From assembly GCA_001038565.1 (NCBI GenBank), contig LFJO01000001.1:372481-436480 (forward strand): 64,000 nt of DNA. Reading direction: 5' to 3'. Both the position numbers and the translations under genes were made by a program. Shown here piece by piece: positions 1 through 7,800 of this stretch (positions are counted from its first letter, which is position 1; each line of letters opens with the position of its first letter). The DNA is from Alkalihalobacillus pseudalcaliphilus. GTDB lineage: Bacteria; Bacillota; Bacilli; Bacillales; Bacillaceae_D. The notes under the pieces are model-generated. The model ran no database searches. It was not told the DNA's origin and was given only the letters and a program-made list of their open reading frames with translations.

Positions 1-803
1 TGTTCCATTTCCTTTAGAAAGCCTTTTTTAACCTCTTCAGAATTACCGTGACTCATAAGTAATATGTATTCAGGATTAGCTTCAATGACTCTTTCTGTAT
101 TTAATTGAGCGTATTGTGGATAAGCCTCTAATTGTTCAAAGTCACTGGCGATATTTTCACCGCCCGCTACTTCTAACAAATGTCCACTTAATGAGTTTGG
201 TAAAGCTGCCATGTACGTACCAGGTGCACCGTAAACGAGGAGGACTCGTGTTTTATGTTCAGGTTGATTCGCTTGAATTTGCTTGATCTGTTCATCCATC
301 GTTGCTAAAAGTTCTGCCGCTTTATCCTCCTTTTGCAGCATTTCTCCAAATAACTGGATTTGATTTTGAATATCCTCAATCGATTGTGCTTGAGTTAACA
401 CAAATTCAGCACCCAAACCTTCAATGGTTCCAATATCTTTAAGGTTCATTTGTGCATGGCCTAAAACAACGTCAGGCTGAGCTAAAGTTAATTGCTCTAA
501 GTCAATTTCATGTGTCGATCCGATTTGCGTCACATCGTTTGTAGCCTCAACGTGACTAACTCCATTCGGTCTACCTACTAGCTCACCACCAAGTGCATAA
601 ATAATGTCCATTTCACCATTACTGAGTGCTGCGATTCTTTCTGGTGCATGTTCAAGCTCAATCGTTCTGTCGGCAAAGTCTGTAATCGAGTACGTGTCAT
701 TTGCTGATGTTGTTGATTCCTTTTGGGGTGAAGAAGTGTCGGAACAACCGAAAAGCAAAAGGGTAGTCAGTATAAAAATGAGTGTGAATGATTTGCTCAT
801 CAT
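1..803 (-). CDS. Iron-siderophore ABC transporter substrate-binding lipoprotein (3' part outside window)
   Basis: The reading frame is open from an ATG at 803 leftwards through position 1, so the C-terminus is missing. The N-terminus is a lipoprotein signal peptide ending in LLFGC (lipid-modified Cys20), followed by a Ser/Thr-rich linker. The body has the features of the FecB/FhuD/BtuF class III binding proteins: an early segment ending RTIELEHAPERIAAL, a LEQLTLAQPDVVLG block and IASDFEQLEAYPQYAQLN, where the second lobe begins. Such proteins sit on the outer face of the membrane and deliver ferric siderophores, haem or cobalamin to an ABC permease. A GGAAG ribosome-binding site lies 8 bases before the first of two adjacent ATG codons. 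Two Fur boxes upstream argue for an iron substrate; the exact ligand cannot be read from the sequence. The permease genes are expected to the left of the window. Confidence 0.85.
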   Translation of the reverse strand, partial: MMSKSFTLIFILTTLLLFGCSDTSSPQKESTTSANDTYSITDFADRTIELEHAPERIAALSNGEMDIIYALGGELVGRPNGVSHVEATNDVTQIGSTHEIDLEQLTLAQPDVVLGHAQMNLKDIGTIEGLGAEFVLTQAQSIEDIQNQIQLFGEMLQKEDKAAELLATMDEQIKQIQANQPEHKTRVLLVYGAPGTYMAALPNSLSGHLLEVAGGENIASDFEQLEAYPQYAQLNTERVIEANPEYILLMSHGNSEEVKKGFLKEME

Positions 804-844
804 AAGTACGCTTCCTTTTTAAAAGTAGTTATCGAGATTCTAAA

Positions 845-891
845 TGATAATGAATATCACTATCAATTTAGTTAAATGATAATGAATATCA
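845..891 (-). promoter_or_regulatory. Two tandem Fur boxes
   Basis: The 15-mer TGATAATGAATATCA occurs twice, at 845-859 and 877-891, exactly 32 bp apart. Each matches the 7-1-7 Fur consensus TGATAATNATTATCA with one mismatch. They lie 42-88 bp upstream of the lipoprotein start, where they would cover its promoter and repress it when iron is plentiful. They are also in the divergent region shared with the AraC-type gene at 1030, which might be co-regulated. Confidence 0.85.
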
Positions 892-1029
892 TTCTTACTG
901 TCAAGAAGAATATATTCATTTTTGACGAATTTATGAAAATTAATTTATTTAAGGCTAGCAGGTGAAAGCAAGTATTATCATGAATGTAGACAATAGGAGC
1001 TCTACAATGGAGCAGAAGGAGAGGATTGG

Positions 1030-1893
1030 ATGGAAGCACTAAGCCATTTAGCTAAAAGCATTGATTATATCGAAGCTCATTTAGCGGATAAGGTAGATAT
1101 GGAGGAAGTAGCGGCGATAGCCCATTTCTCAAAGTTTCATTATCAGCGTATGTTCTATATGCTTATAGGCGTAACACCTACAGAGTATATAAGGCGTAGA
1201 CGGCTAACCTTAGCGGTAAAAGATCTATTAGAAGCTGACAAGAAAGTAATCGATGTTGCTTTTAAATATGGCTATGACTCACCTGAAGCTTTCGCAAGAG
1301 CTTTTCGTAGGCTACATGGGATTTCTCCAAGTCAGGTGAGAAAGAATGAAAGGATGCTAATTGCTTATCCGAAAATCACCTTCCAACTTCAAATAAAAGG
1401 AGCGGTTGAAATGGATTATCGTATTGTTGAAAAAGAGTCATATGATATTGTTGGCAAGAGAATGAGGTTAACAACCAAAAATGGTGAGAATTTTAAAAAA
1501 ATACCTTTGTTTTGGAATGAATTTAATTCTGATGGTTCTTGTGAAGTTTTAGAACAAGTTATGACCGACTTTGGTTACTTAGGTGTTTGTTTAAATTTCG
1601 ATGAGGAACAAAATGAATTTGACTATATGATTGCCGTCGAATTAAAGCGGGGTGCAGAGGTACCAATTGGGTATGAGAGGGTAACGATACCAGCTGTAAC
1701 TTGGGCCATCTTTGAAGCAGTAGGGCCAGTTAGTGAGGTTGTTTCTGAGGTGACAAATCGGATATTCCGAGAGTGGCTACCAGCAACAGGTTATCAGTTA
1801 GCTAACGCCCCAGAATTAGAAGTTTACCCACCTGGTGATGTAACGAAAAAAGACTACTGCACACAAATTTGGATGCCGATTCAAAAAGGATAA
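1030..1893 (+). CDS. AraC-family regulator with GyrI-like effector-binding domain
   Basis: A 287-residue transcription factor. Residues about 5-105 form the paired helix-turn-helix AraC domain, with typical text such as HFSKFHYQRMFYMLIGVTP and VAFKYGYDSPEAFARAFRR. Residues about 125-287 match the GyrI/Rob/BmrR-C effector-binding fold (YRIVEKESYDIVGKRMRL at its start, AIFEAVGPVSEV in the middle, YCTQIWMPI at the end). This arrangement is common in Bacillus regulators that bind hydrophobic or cationic small molecules. The start ATG follows a GGAG-AGAAGGAGAGG stretch. It is divergent from the Fur-controlled lipoprotein, but nothing visible ties it to iron, and its targets are unknown. The effector domain differs from that of the bacillibactin regulator Btr, which carries a periplasmic-binding-protein domain. 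Confidence 0.85.
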   Translation: MEALSHLAKSIDYIEAHLADKVDMEEVAAIAHFSKFHYQRMFYMLIGVTPTEYIRRRRLTLAVKDLLEADKKVIDVAFKYGYDSPEAFARAFRRLHGISPSQVRKNERMLIAYPKITFQLQIKGAVEMDYRIVEKESYDIVGKRMRLTTKNGENFKKIPLFWNEFNSDGSCEVLEQVMTDFGYLGVCLNFDEEQNEFDYMIAVELKRGAEVPIGYERVTIPAVTWAIFEAVGPVSEVVSEVTNRIFREWLPATGYQLANAPELEVYPPGDVTKKDYCTQIWMPIQKG

Positions 1894-1953
1894 ATCGCAT
1901 AAGGCTTGTATGAGACTCTCTTTTATCGGTAAAATGGTTAAAAAAGGAGGGAT

Positions 1954-2289
1954 ATGATGGCAACGATCGATGATTTCTTGGAGCTAGACATTCGGATTGG
2001 AACCATTGAAGAAGCAGAGTTTTTTGCAGAGGCAAGAGTCCCAGCAATAAAATTGACCATTAATTTTGGTGAAGAGCTAGGGATGAAGGCATCAAGTGCT
2101 CAAATTACAAAACGTTATCAAGCAGAAGAGTTAATTGGTAAACAGATCGTGGCTGTTGTCAATTTTCCATCACGAAGAATTGCTGGTTTTAAATCGGAAG
2201 TATTAGTATTAGGCGCAGTACCTAGTGAAGGTGATGTTATTCTCTTACAAGCAGATCAACCTCTTAAAAATGGTACGAAAATTTCGTGA
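1954..2289 (+). CDS. csaA: CsaA, tRNA-binding-domain chaperone
   Basis: A 111-residue OB-fold protein that corresponds nearly end to end with Bacillus CsaA (about 110 residues). Recognisable blocks are DIRIGTIEEAEFF, ARVPAIKL, SSAQITKRY, VNFPSRRIAGFKSEVL and the terminal NGTKIS. CsaA is a homodimeric cytosolic protein with the fold of the C-terminal tRNA-binding domain of some aminoacyl-tRNA synthetases; it binds tRNA and has been reported to assist SecA-dependent export as a chaperone. Translation starts at the first of two adjacent ATG codons, preceded by AAAAGGAGGGAT. The gene stands alone, 60 bp after the AraC-type gene, and is followed by a hairpin at 2307. Confidence 0.93.
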   Translation: MMATIDDFLELDIRIGTIEEAEFFAEARVPAIKLTINFGEELGMKASSAQITKRYQAEELIGKQIVAVVNFPSRRIAGFKSEVLVLGAVPSEGDVILLQADQPLKNGTKIS

Positions 2290-2306
2290 ATATCATGTAT
2301 ACTTAA

Positions 2307-2342
2307 AGTAGCTTCTGAATGCCATTTAGGAGCTACTATTTT
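2307..2342 (+). terminator. Hairpin terminator after csaA
   Basis: AGTAGCT at 2307-2313 pairs with AGCTACT at 2331-2337, followed by ATTTTG. The T-run is short, so termination efficiency is uncertain. Confidence 0.6.
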
Positions 2343-2640
2343 GCATGTTCACTTCGCCACAAATAAACATGAAAGTATGATTTAGCTTTTAATTGGTGGC
2401 TTTTCATTCAGCTTGATTCTTGTTTTGGTTCATTTTAATGAATGATGTAAAACTGTATTTGAACTTGTGAATTTAGATTAACCCAGCGGACGAAAATATG
2501 CGGAGACTCTCGCGGGGCGTAGTGGCGGGCTGAAATCCACTGGTTGTGCCAGTTAGTTCAGCGTCACCCCGCAGGACGCGGAGCATCATTTTCGGTAGCG
2601 AGGAGCAATGCTCCATGTTCGCTCTAACTTTCATATAAAG
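2343..2640 (+). repeat. Interspersed structured repeat, copy 1 (full length)
   Basis: Near-complete copy of the family seen at about a dozen places in this window. In order: a cacttcgccac module, a T-rich stretch with ttcattttaatgaatg, the block CCCAGCGGACGAAAATATG, a stem-loop built on ACTGG/CCAGT, the block CCCCGCAGGACGCGGAGCAT, GGAGC/GCTCC arms, and the closing ACTTTCATATAAA. It ends 16 bp before the M20 peptidase start, so the peptidase's ribosome-binding site is directly joined to the repeat edge. No transposase and no clear target-site duplication were seen. Confidence 0.85.
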
Positions 2641-2655
2641 AAAGGAACGATCATT

Positions 2656-4026
2656 ATGACAAATCGTTTACAGGAATACTTGACTGAGCACCGTGCAGGA
2701 CACTTAGAACAGCTAAGTGAGTTCCTTAAGATACCATCTATTAGTGCATTATCAGAGCACAAGGGTGATATGAGGAAATCAGCCGAATGGTTAGTTGCAT
2801 CCCTTCAAGAAATAGGAATGGAAAATGTCACGATCATGGAAACCGGAGGACATCCTGTTGTCTATGGCGACTGGCTTCATGCAGCAGATAAGCCAACCGT
2901 TCTTATCTATGGCCATTATGATGTTCAACCTGTTGACCCATTAGAACTTTGGGAGTCACCACCTTTTGAACCAACCATTCGTGATGAAAAGATATATGCA
3001 AGAGGAGCAACCGATGACAAAGGACAAACCTTCATGCATATTAAAGCAGTTGAAGCTTTACTTAAAGTTCATAATGAACTACCCGTCAATATCAAATTCC
3101 TTATTGAAGGCGAAGAGGAAATTGGGAGTGTGCATTTAGACCAATTCGTCGATGAAAATAAAGAGCTATTACGTGCTGATGTACTTGTTATATCAGATAC
3201 ACCTTTATTAGCTAAAGGCAAACCAGCTATTTGTACAGGTTTGAGAGGCCTAGCTTCTTTACAAATTTCAGTCAAAGGGGCAAAAGGAGATCTCCATTCA
3301 GGCTTATATGGAGGAGGAGTTCCGAACTCTATCCATGCACTCGTTCAAATTTTAGATTCAATGCGTGATCAAGATGGACGCATTCAAGTAGAAGGATTTT
3401 ATGATAAGGTAGAGGAATTAACAGAGCAAGAAAGAGCTGCTTTTAAAGCGTTAAATGATGATGAAGAAGCACTCAAAAAGGAATTAGAATTACCAGAGCT
3501 TTTTGGTGAAAAGGGTTATTCCTTGTTAGAGAGAACGTGGGTACGTCCGACCCTAGAGGTTAATGGCATCTACGGGGGCTTCCAGGGTGAAGGGGTAAAA
3601 ACCGTTATACCTGCTGAGGCCCATGCTAAAATAACTTGTCGTCTCGTCCCCGAACAGGACCCTGAAGAAGTAACGGCACTCTTAGAAAAGCATATTGAAA
3701 ACCATACTCCACCTGGTGTTACCGTAACAACGAAACGATATGATACAGGTAAGCCATTTGCCGCACCGGTTGATCATAAAGTCTTCCAATTGGCTGCCAA
3801 GGCGTATGAAGAAGTTTACCAGGCTCCTGTTGCCTTTTCGAGAATGGGCGGGTCCATCCCTGTTGTAGAAACCTTTGCTCACGTATTAAGAATACCAATC
3901 GTACTGATGGGCTTTGGCTTACCATCTGAGAATTTCCATGCACCGAATGAACATTTTCATCTCGAAAATTTTGATAAAGGCTTACTAACTCTAACAAATT
4001 ATTATCAAAAATTAGGTAGAGAGTAG
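2656..4026 (+). CDS. M20 family metallo-dipeptidase
   Basis: A 456-residue zinc aminoacylase/dipeptidase of the CNDP2/Dug1-like M20 group, which hydrolyses dipeptides in the cytosol. Metal ligands are visible in order: His in YGHYDVQP, Asp in ARGATDDKGQ, the Glu pair in EGEEEIGS with the catalytic Glu, Asp in LVISDTP and His in APNEHFHLENF. The lid/dimerisation domain lies between (GAKGDLHSGLYGG onward). I place the start at ATG 2656 behind AAAGGAACG. An in-frame ATG at 2608 would add 16 residues encoded inside the upstream repeat and has no ribosome-binding site. The gene is monocistronic with a good terminator at 4042. Confidence 0.88.
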   Translation: MTNRLQEYLTEHRAGHLEQLSEFLKIPSISALSEHKGDMRKSAEWLVASLQEIGMENVTIMETGGHPVVYGDWLHAADKPTVLIYGHYDVQPVDPLELWESPPFEPTIRDEKIYARGATDDKGQTFMHIKAVEALLKVHNELPVNIKFLIEGEEEIGSVHLDQFVDENKELLRADVLVISDTPLLAKGKPAICTGLRGLASLQISVKGAKGDLHSGLYGGGVPNSIHALVQILDSMRDQDGRIQVEGFYDKVEELTEQERAAFKALNDDEEALKKELELPELFGEKGYSLLERTWVRPTLEVNGIYGGFQGEGVKTVIPAEAHAKITCRLVPEQDPEEVTALLEKHIENHTPPGVTVTTKRYDTGKPFAAPVDHKVFQLAAKAYEEVYQAPVAFSRMGGSIPVVETFAHVLRIPIVLMGFGLPSENFHAPNEHFHLENFDKGLLTLTNYYQKLGRE

Positions 4027-4041
4027 GAGTGAAGCAATTGA

Positions 4042-4071
4042 AAGTGGACGAACCTCATCGTCTGCTTTTTT
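4042..4071 (+). terminator. Rho-independent terminator after the M20 gene
   Basis: AAGTGGACGA (4042-4051) pairs with TCGTCTGCTT (4058-4067) using two G-U pairs, followed by a T-run to 4071. Confidence 0.8.
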
Positions 4072-4200
4072 AGTACAGATATGCTGATACAAATTGATTA
4101 GTATTCCAATATATAGTACATTTAATTTACTAATATTTGAAATTAATTAGGCATATTCAAAGTGTATCGAACGGTGATTTATAATTGGAGGGTATAAAGA

Positions 4201-4863
4201 ATGATAACCATTATGATTGTTGATGACCAGACTTTAATGAGGGAAGGCCTTAAGACAATTATCGAGTTAGAAGACGATATGAAAGTTGTCGCAACAGCAG
4301 AAAATGGAGAGGAAGCTATCAGTAAAGCAGTTCGAATTAAGCCAGATATTATACTTATGGACATTCAGATGCCAGTTATGAATGGTATAGATAGTCTTAT
4401 CGAGATTAAAGCGAAATTACCTCATATAAAAATTCTGATTCTTACGACATTTGCTCAAGAGGATTATATCATCTCAGGTTTAATTCACGGTTCTGATGGC
4501 TTTTTATTAAAGGATATGAATTATGACCAATTAATCAAGTCAATGAGAGATGCTTATGAGGGACAAGTGATTTTACCTAATCAAATTGCCCAAAAGCTTG
4601 CAAAAAGAATAAAGAGTGCAGATTCTATTACTCACTCAAGACCATTTAATGAAAAAGAATTACAAGCTAAAGGAATCTATTTTTCCAAAAGAGAAATGGA
4701 AGTGGTTCATTTGTTAATGACGGGTTGTAGCAATAAAAAAATAGCGGAAACCTTATTTATTAGTGAAGGTACAGTAAAGAATTATATTAGTGAAATATAC
4801 AAAAAAATAGATATTAATGACCGTGTCCAAGCGATTGTCTATTTAAATCAATTTACTTCATAA
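4201..4863 (+). CDS. NarL/FixJ-family response regulator
   Basis: A 220-residue two-component regulator. The receiver (about 1-120) has the acidic pair Asp8-Asp9, phospho-acceptor Asp54 in ILMDIQMPVMNG, the conserved Thr in ILILTTF and Lys in FLLKDM. The C-terminal LuxR-type helix-turn-helix (about 155-220) reads FSKREMEVVHLLMTGCSNKKIAETL and ISEGTVKNYISEIYKKI. It lies 30 bp upstream of the giant sensor kinase at 4894, which carries a HisKA_3 domain, the usual partner of NarL-type regulators, so the two are very likely a cognate pair. A paralogue with a degraded receiver lies at 10655. Targets are unknown. Confidence 0.92.
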   Translation: MITIMIVDDQTLMREGLKTIIELEDDMKVVATAENGEEAISKAVRIKPDIILMDIQMPVMNGIDSLIEIKAKLPHIKILILTTFAQEDYIISGLIHGSDGFLLKDMNYDQLIKSMRDAYEGQVILPNQIAQKLAKRIKSADSITHSRPFNEKELQAKGIYFSKREMEVVHLLMTGCSNKKIAETLFISEGTVKNYISEIYKKIDINDRVQAIVYLNQFTS

Positions 4864-4893
4864 TTCATTCTTATAAGTGAGTGAGGTATACAC

Positions 4894-7800
4894 ATGATTG
4901 AGGGTTATCATTATATAGAGACGATTGATAATGAAACGAACTTTATATTATATCGAGCTGTGGAGGCATTGACGAACGAACCTGTACTCATTTTAATGGG
5001 CAGAACCTATCAAACTCCTAAATCTCATTTAGAAGAGTTAGAGAAAGTCGCAGCAATTAGTTCAGAGATGACAGAAGCGACGCACACTTTCAAGCTAAGG
5101 TATGAGAATGCTCCAAGAAAGAAACCATACCTTGTAGCACAAGATATGGGTGCTATTCAGCTAAAAACGCTCATGGAGCAAAAAAGACTTTATGAGTTAA
5201 ATGATCTTCTAATCATTAAACAATTTGCAAGCATTCTAGCACAGGTTCATCAACAAGATTATATTCATCGTAGTGTTATCCCGACTTCGTTTATGATCAC
5301 GCCAAAGAAATGTAAGCTAATCGGTGTTCAATATATTGATGCTTTAAAAATACAAACAAATGCGTTAGCCAATGTACATATTGAAAAAAGGTTCGCCCCG
5401 TATATGTCACCAGAACAGACAGGGAGAATTGGAAAGTTTATAGATACAAGAAGTGATTTTTATTCATTAGGAATTTTGTTATATCAATGGGCAACAGGTG
5501 AATTACCTTTTCGAGCAAATGATGAAGTTCAATGGCTTCATGCCCATATAAGTGAAACGCCAACACCACCGCATTTAGTTGATCAAAATGTCTCTCTCAG
5601 GCTTTCCATGATCATTATGAAGCTACTAGACAAAAATCCAGAGCAACGTTATCAAAGTGCATATGGACTTATAAAAGACTGTGAGAGGTTGATGGAACTT
5701 ACAGATAGTTCTAAGGATGACCAACTAACATTAGGCGACTGTGATAAGTCGACGACCTTGGAGTTTTCTTCAACACTGATTGGTAGAGAAAAAGAGATCG
5801 ACAAGCTTCGAACTATCTATTCAAACACGGTCAATGAGGCTAAAGTGGTGCTCATAGAAGGAGAGGCTGGAGTCGGAAAAACAAGCATTGTACAGCATGT
5901 TTTCAAGGGCGTGCAAAAAGATACCTACTTTATTCAAGCGTCGTTTGAAAAGAGAAAAGGACATCAAGCATACCACGGTTTTATCAATGGATTTTCTCAA
6001 CTCATTGATCAAATCATTGCCCAAGGAAATGCGGAAGTAATGAAATGGAGAACCATTTTTAAAAATGGTCTAGGTGATTCTTTATCTGTTTTTTATCGAA
6101 TATTTCCCGATATTTTATTAATACTGGATGAGGATTCAGTAGATAGTGAGCCCATTAACATGGAAGCCCATTCATTTAAACAGGCAATTAGGAGGTTTCT
6201 TCAGTGTTTCTGCGAGCAAGGCAAAACAATCATTTTCTTCTTTGATAATATGCAATGGTTTGATGAAGCGTCCTTGTCGTTATTTGAAGAAGATAAATTG
6301 ACGGTACATGTTGAAAAAGTCTTGTTTATATTGGCTTTCCAACTCAATGAAAAAAGTCAACTAGATAGAAATGATAAGGCTCGTCAAATGCTCTTAAAAA
6401 ATGTATCCATTGATTTAGTGCTGACGCTACAGCCATTAAATAGGCAGCAATTATTACTTTGGCTAAACAGCACGTTTACCTTATCAAAAGACATGGAGGA
6501 TGAGACGTTAACAACATTATTTGAACGAACAGCTGGCAATCCCTATCGTCTTCAACAGGAATTAATAAGTTTATATGAGAAAAAACAATTCACTTTTAAT
6601 CATATTGAAGGTTATTGGTCCTTTTCACAACTGCCTATTATTGAAGAGAGACAGGAAACAAATATTGAAGCACTTCCAAGTATTATAGAGCATATGTCAG
6701 AAATAGAAGTGGAATTATGGGAGTACTGTCTATGCCTTGGTGAGCCATTTCATTTTGAGCTTTTACAACAGATTTCGAATTATTCAGCTACTATCATTGA
6801 GTCATGCTTCACTCATTGGCAAAGATTAGAACTTGTGAAACGTATAGAATCCTTAAATATAGAAGAATTAGTCCTAACATTTATAAATGACCAAGTTTGG
6901 ACGTATTTGTATGCAAATATCGACAAGCAAAACAGAATGGAAAAGCATTATAAAATTGCAGAAGCCATGCTAGCTCAATTATCAGAATTAGCACAAATTC
7001 CTTCCACCATTGTTGACCATTATAATAAATGCACGGAGCTTCCATTATCAAAAGAGAAGGGCTTAGAAATTGCCCAATATAATTTAATGGCAGCAGACAA
7101 TTATGCAGCGGTTGAAGCCCATCACTCAGCGTGTGTGTATTATGAGCATGGATTAAAATGGGTACAAGACGACCCGTCCCTTGAGTTCATTCTCAATATA
7201 GGGAAGGCACGGTGTTTATACGCTCTGGCCAATAATGAAGAAGCACAAGCGTTAACGACCGAACTATATCAAAGTGCTACAACCGTAAAGGAAAAGGTCG
7301 AGGTGCTGCGTGTAGAAATAAAAATGACGAACCATTTAGCAGAGCCAGAAAAAGTCATTCAATTATGCCTCGATGGACTAGCACTTCTTGGATATGCATT
7401 TCCGAAAAGGCTAATCAAGTTCCATATATTATATGAATTGCTGAATGTCCATGTAAGAATGAATCGAGTTCTTCAGTATCAACCCCTTAAACAAGAGGGT
7501 TATAGTGAACAGGAGAAAATGGTTTTTTCACTGTTAGAAGCTATGGGTATAGCGGTCTATGGGTATAAAAAAGATCTCTATGCTCTGCATGTATTACGTC
7601 TTGTCAAGCTTCAATATCCAACTTTTTCAGAAGGGAACTCGAGTCTCATTTTATCTCAATATGCGATGGTATTAAGCGAAGGAGTTCACCATTATAAGAA
7701 AGCCTACCACGTTTCAAAGTGGGCTACAGAAAAAATCGGTCAGAATTCAGACTCGTTTACAAAAGGTGTTACCCGCTTTATCTTTTCGGGCTTTATTCAG

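Noticed and set aside
604-822. Plus-strand frame of 72 codons at the left end
   Set aside because: It lies opposite the clear siderophore-binding lipoprotein gene, which has a lipobox, a ribosome-binding site and Fur boxes.
2343-2640. Insertion sequence or MITE of a known IS family
   Set aside because: No terminal inverted repeats or target duplications are clear and no transposase is present in the window, so it is listed as an interspersed repeat only.
2608-2655. N-terminal extension of the M20 peptidase to ATG 2608
   Set aside because: The 16 extra codons are repeat-element sequence and lack a ribosome-binding site; ATG 2656 has one.
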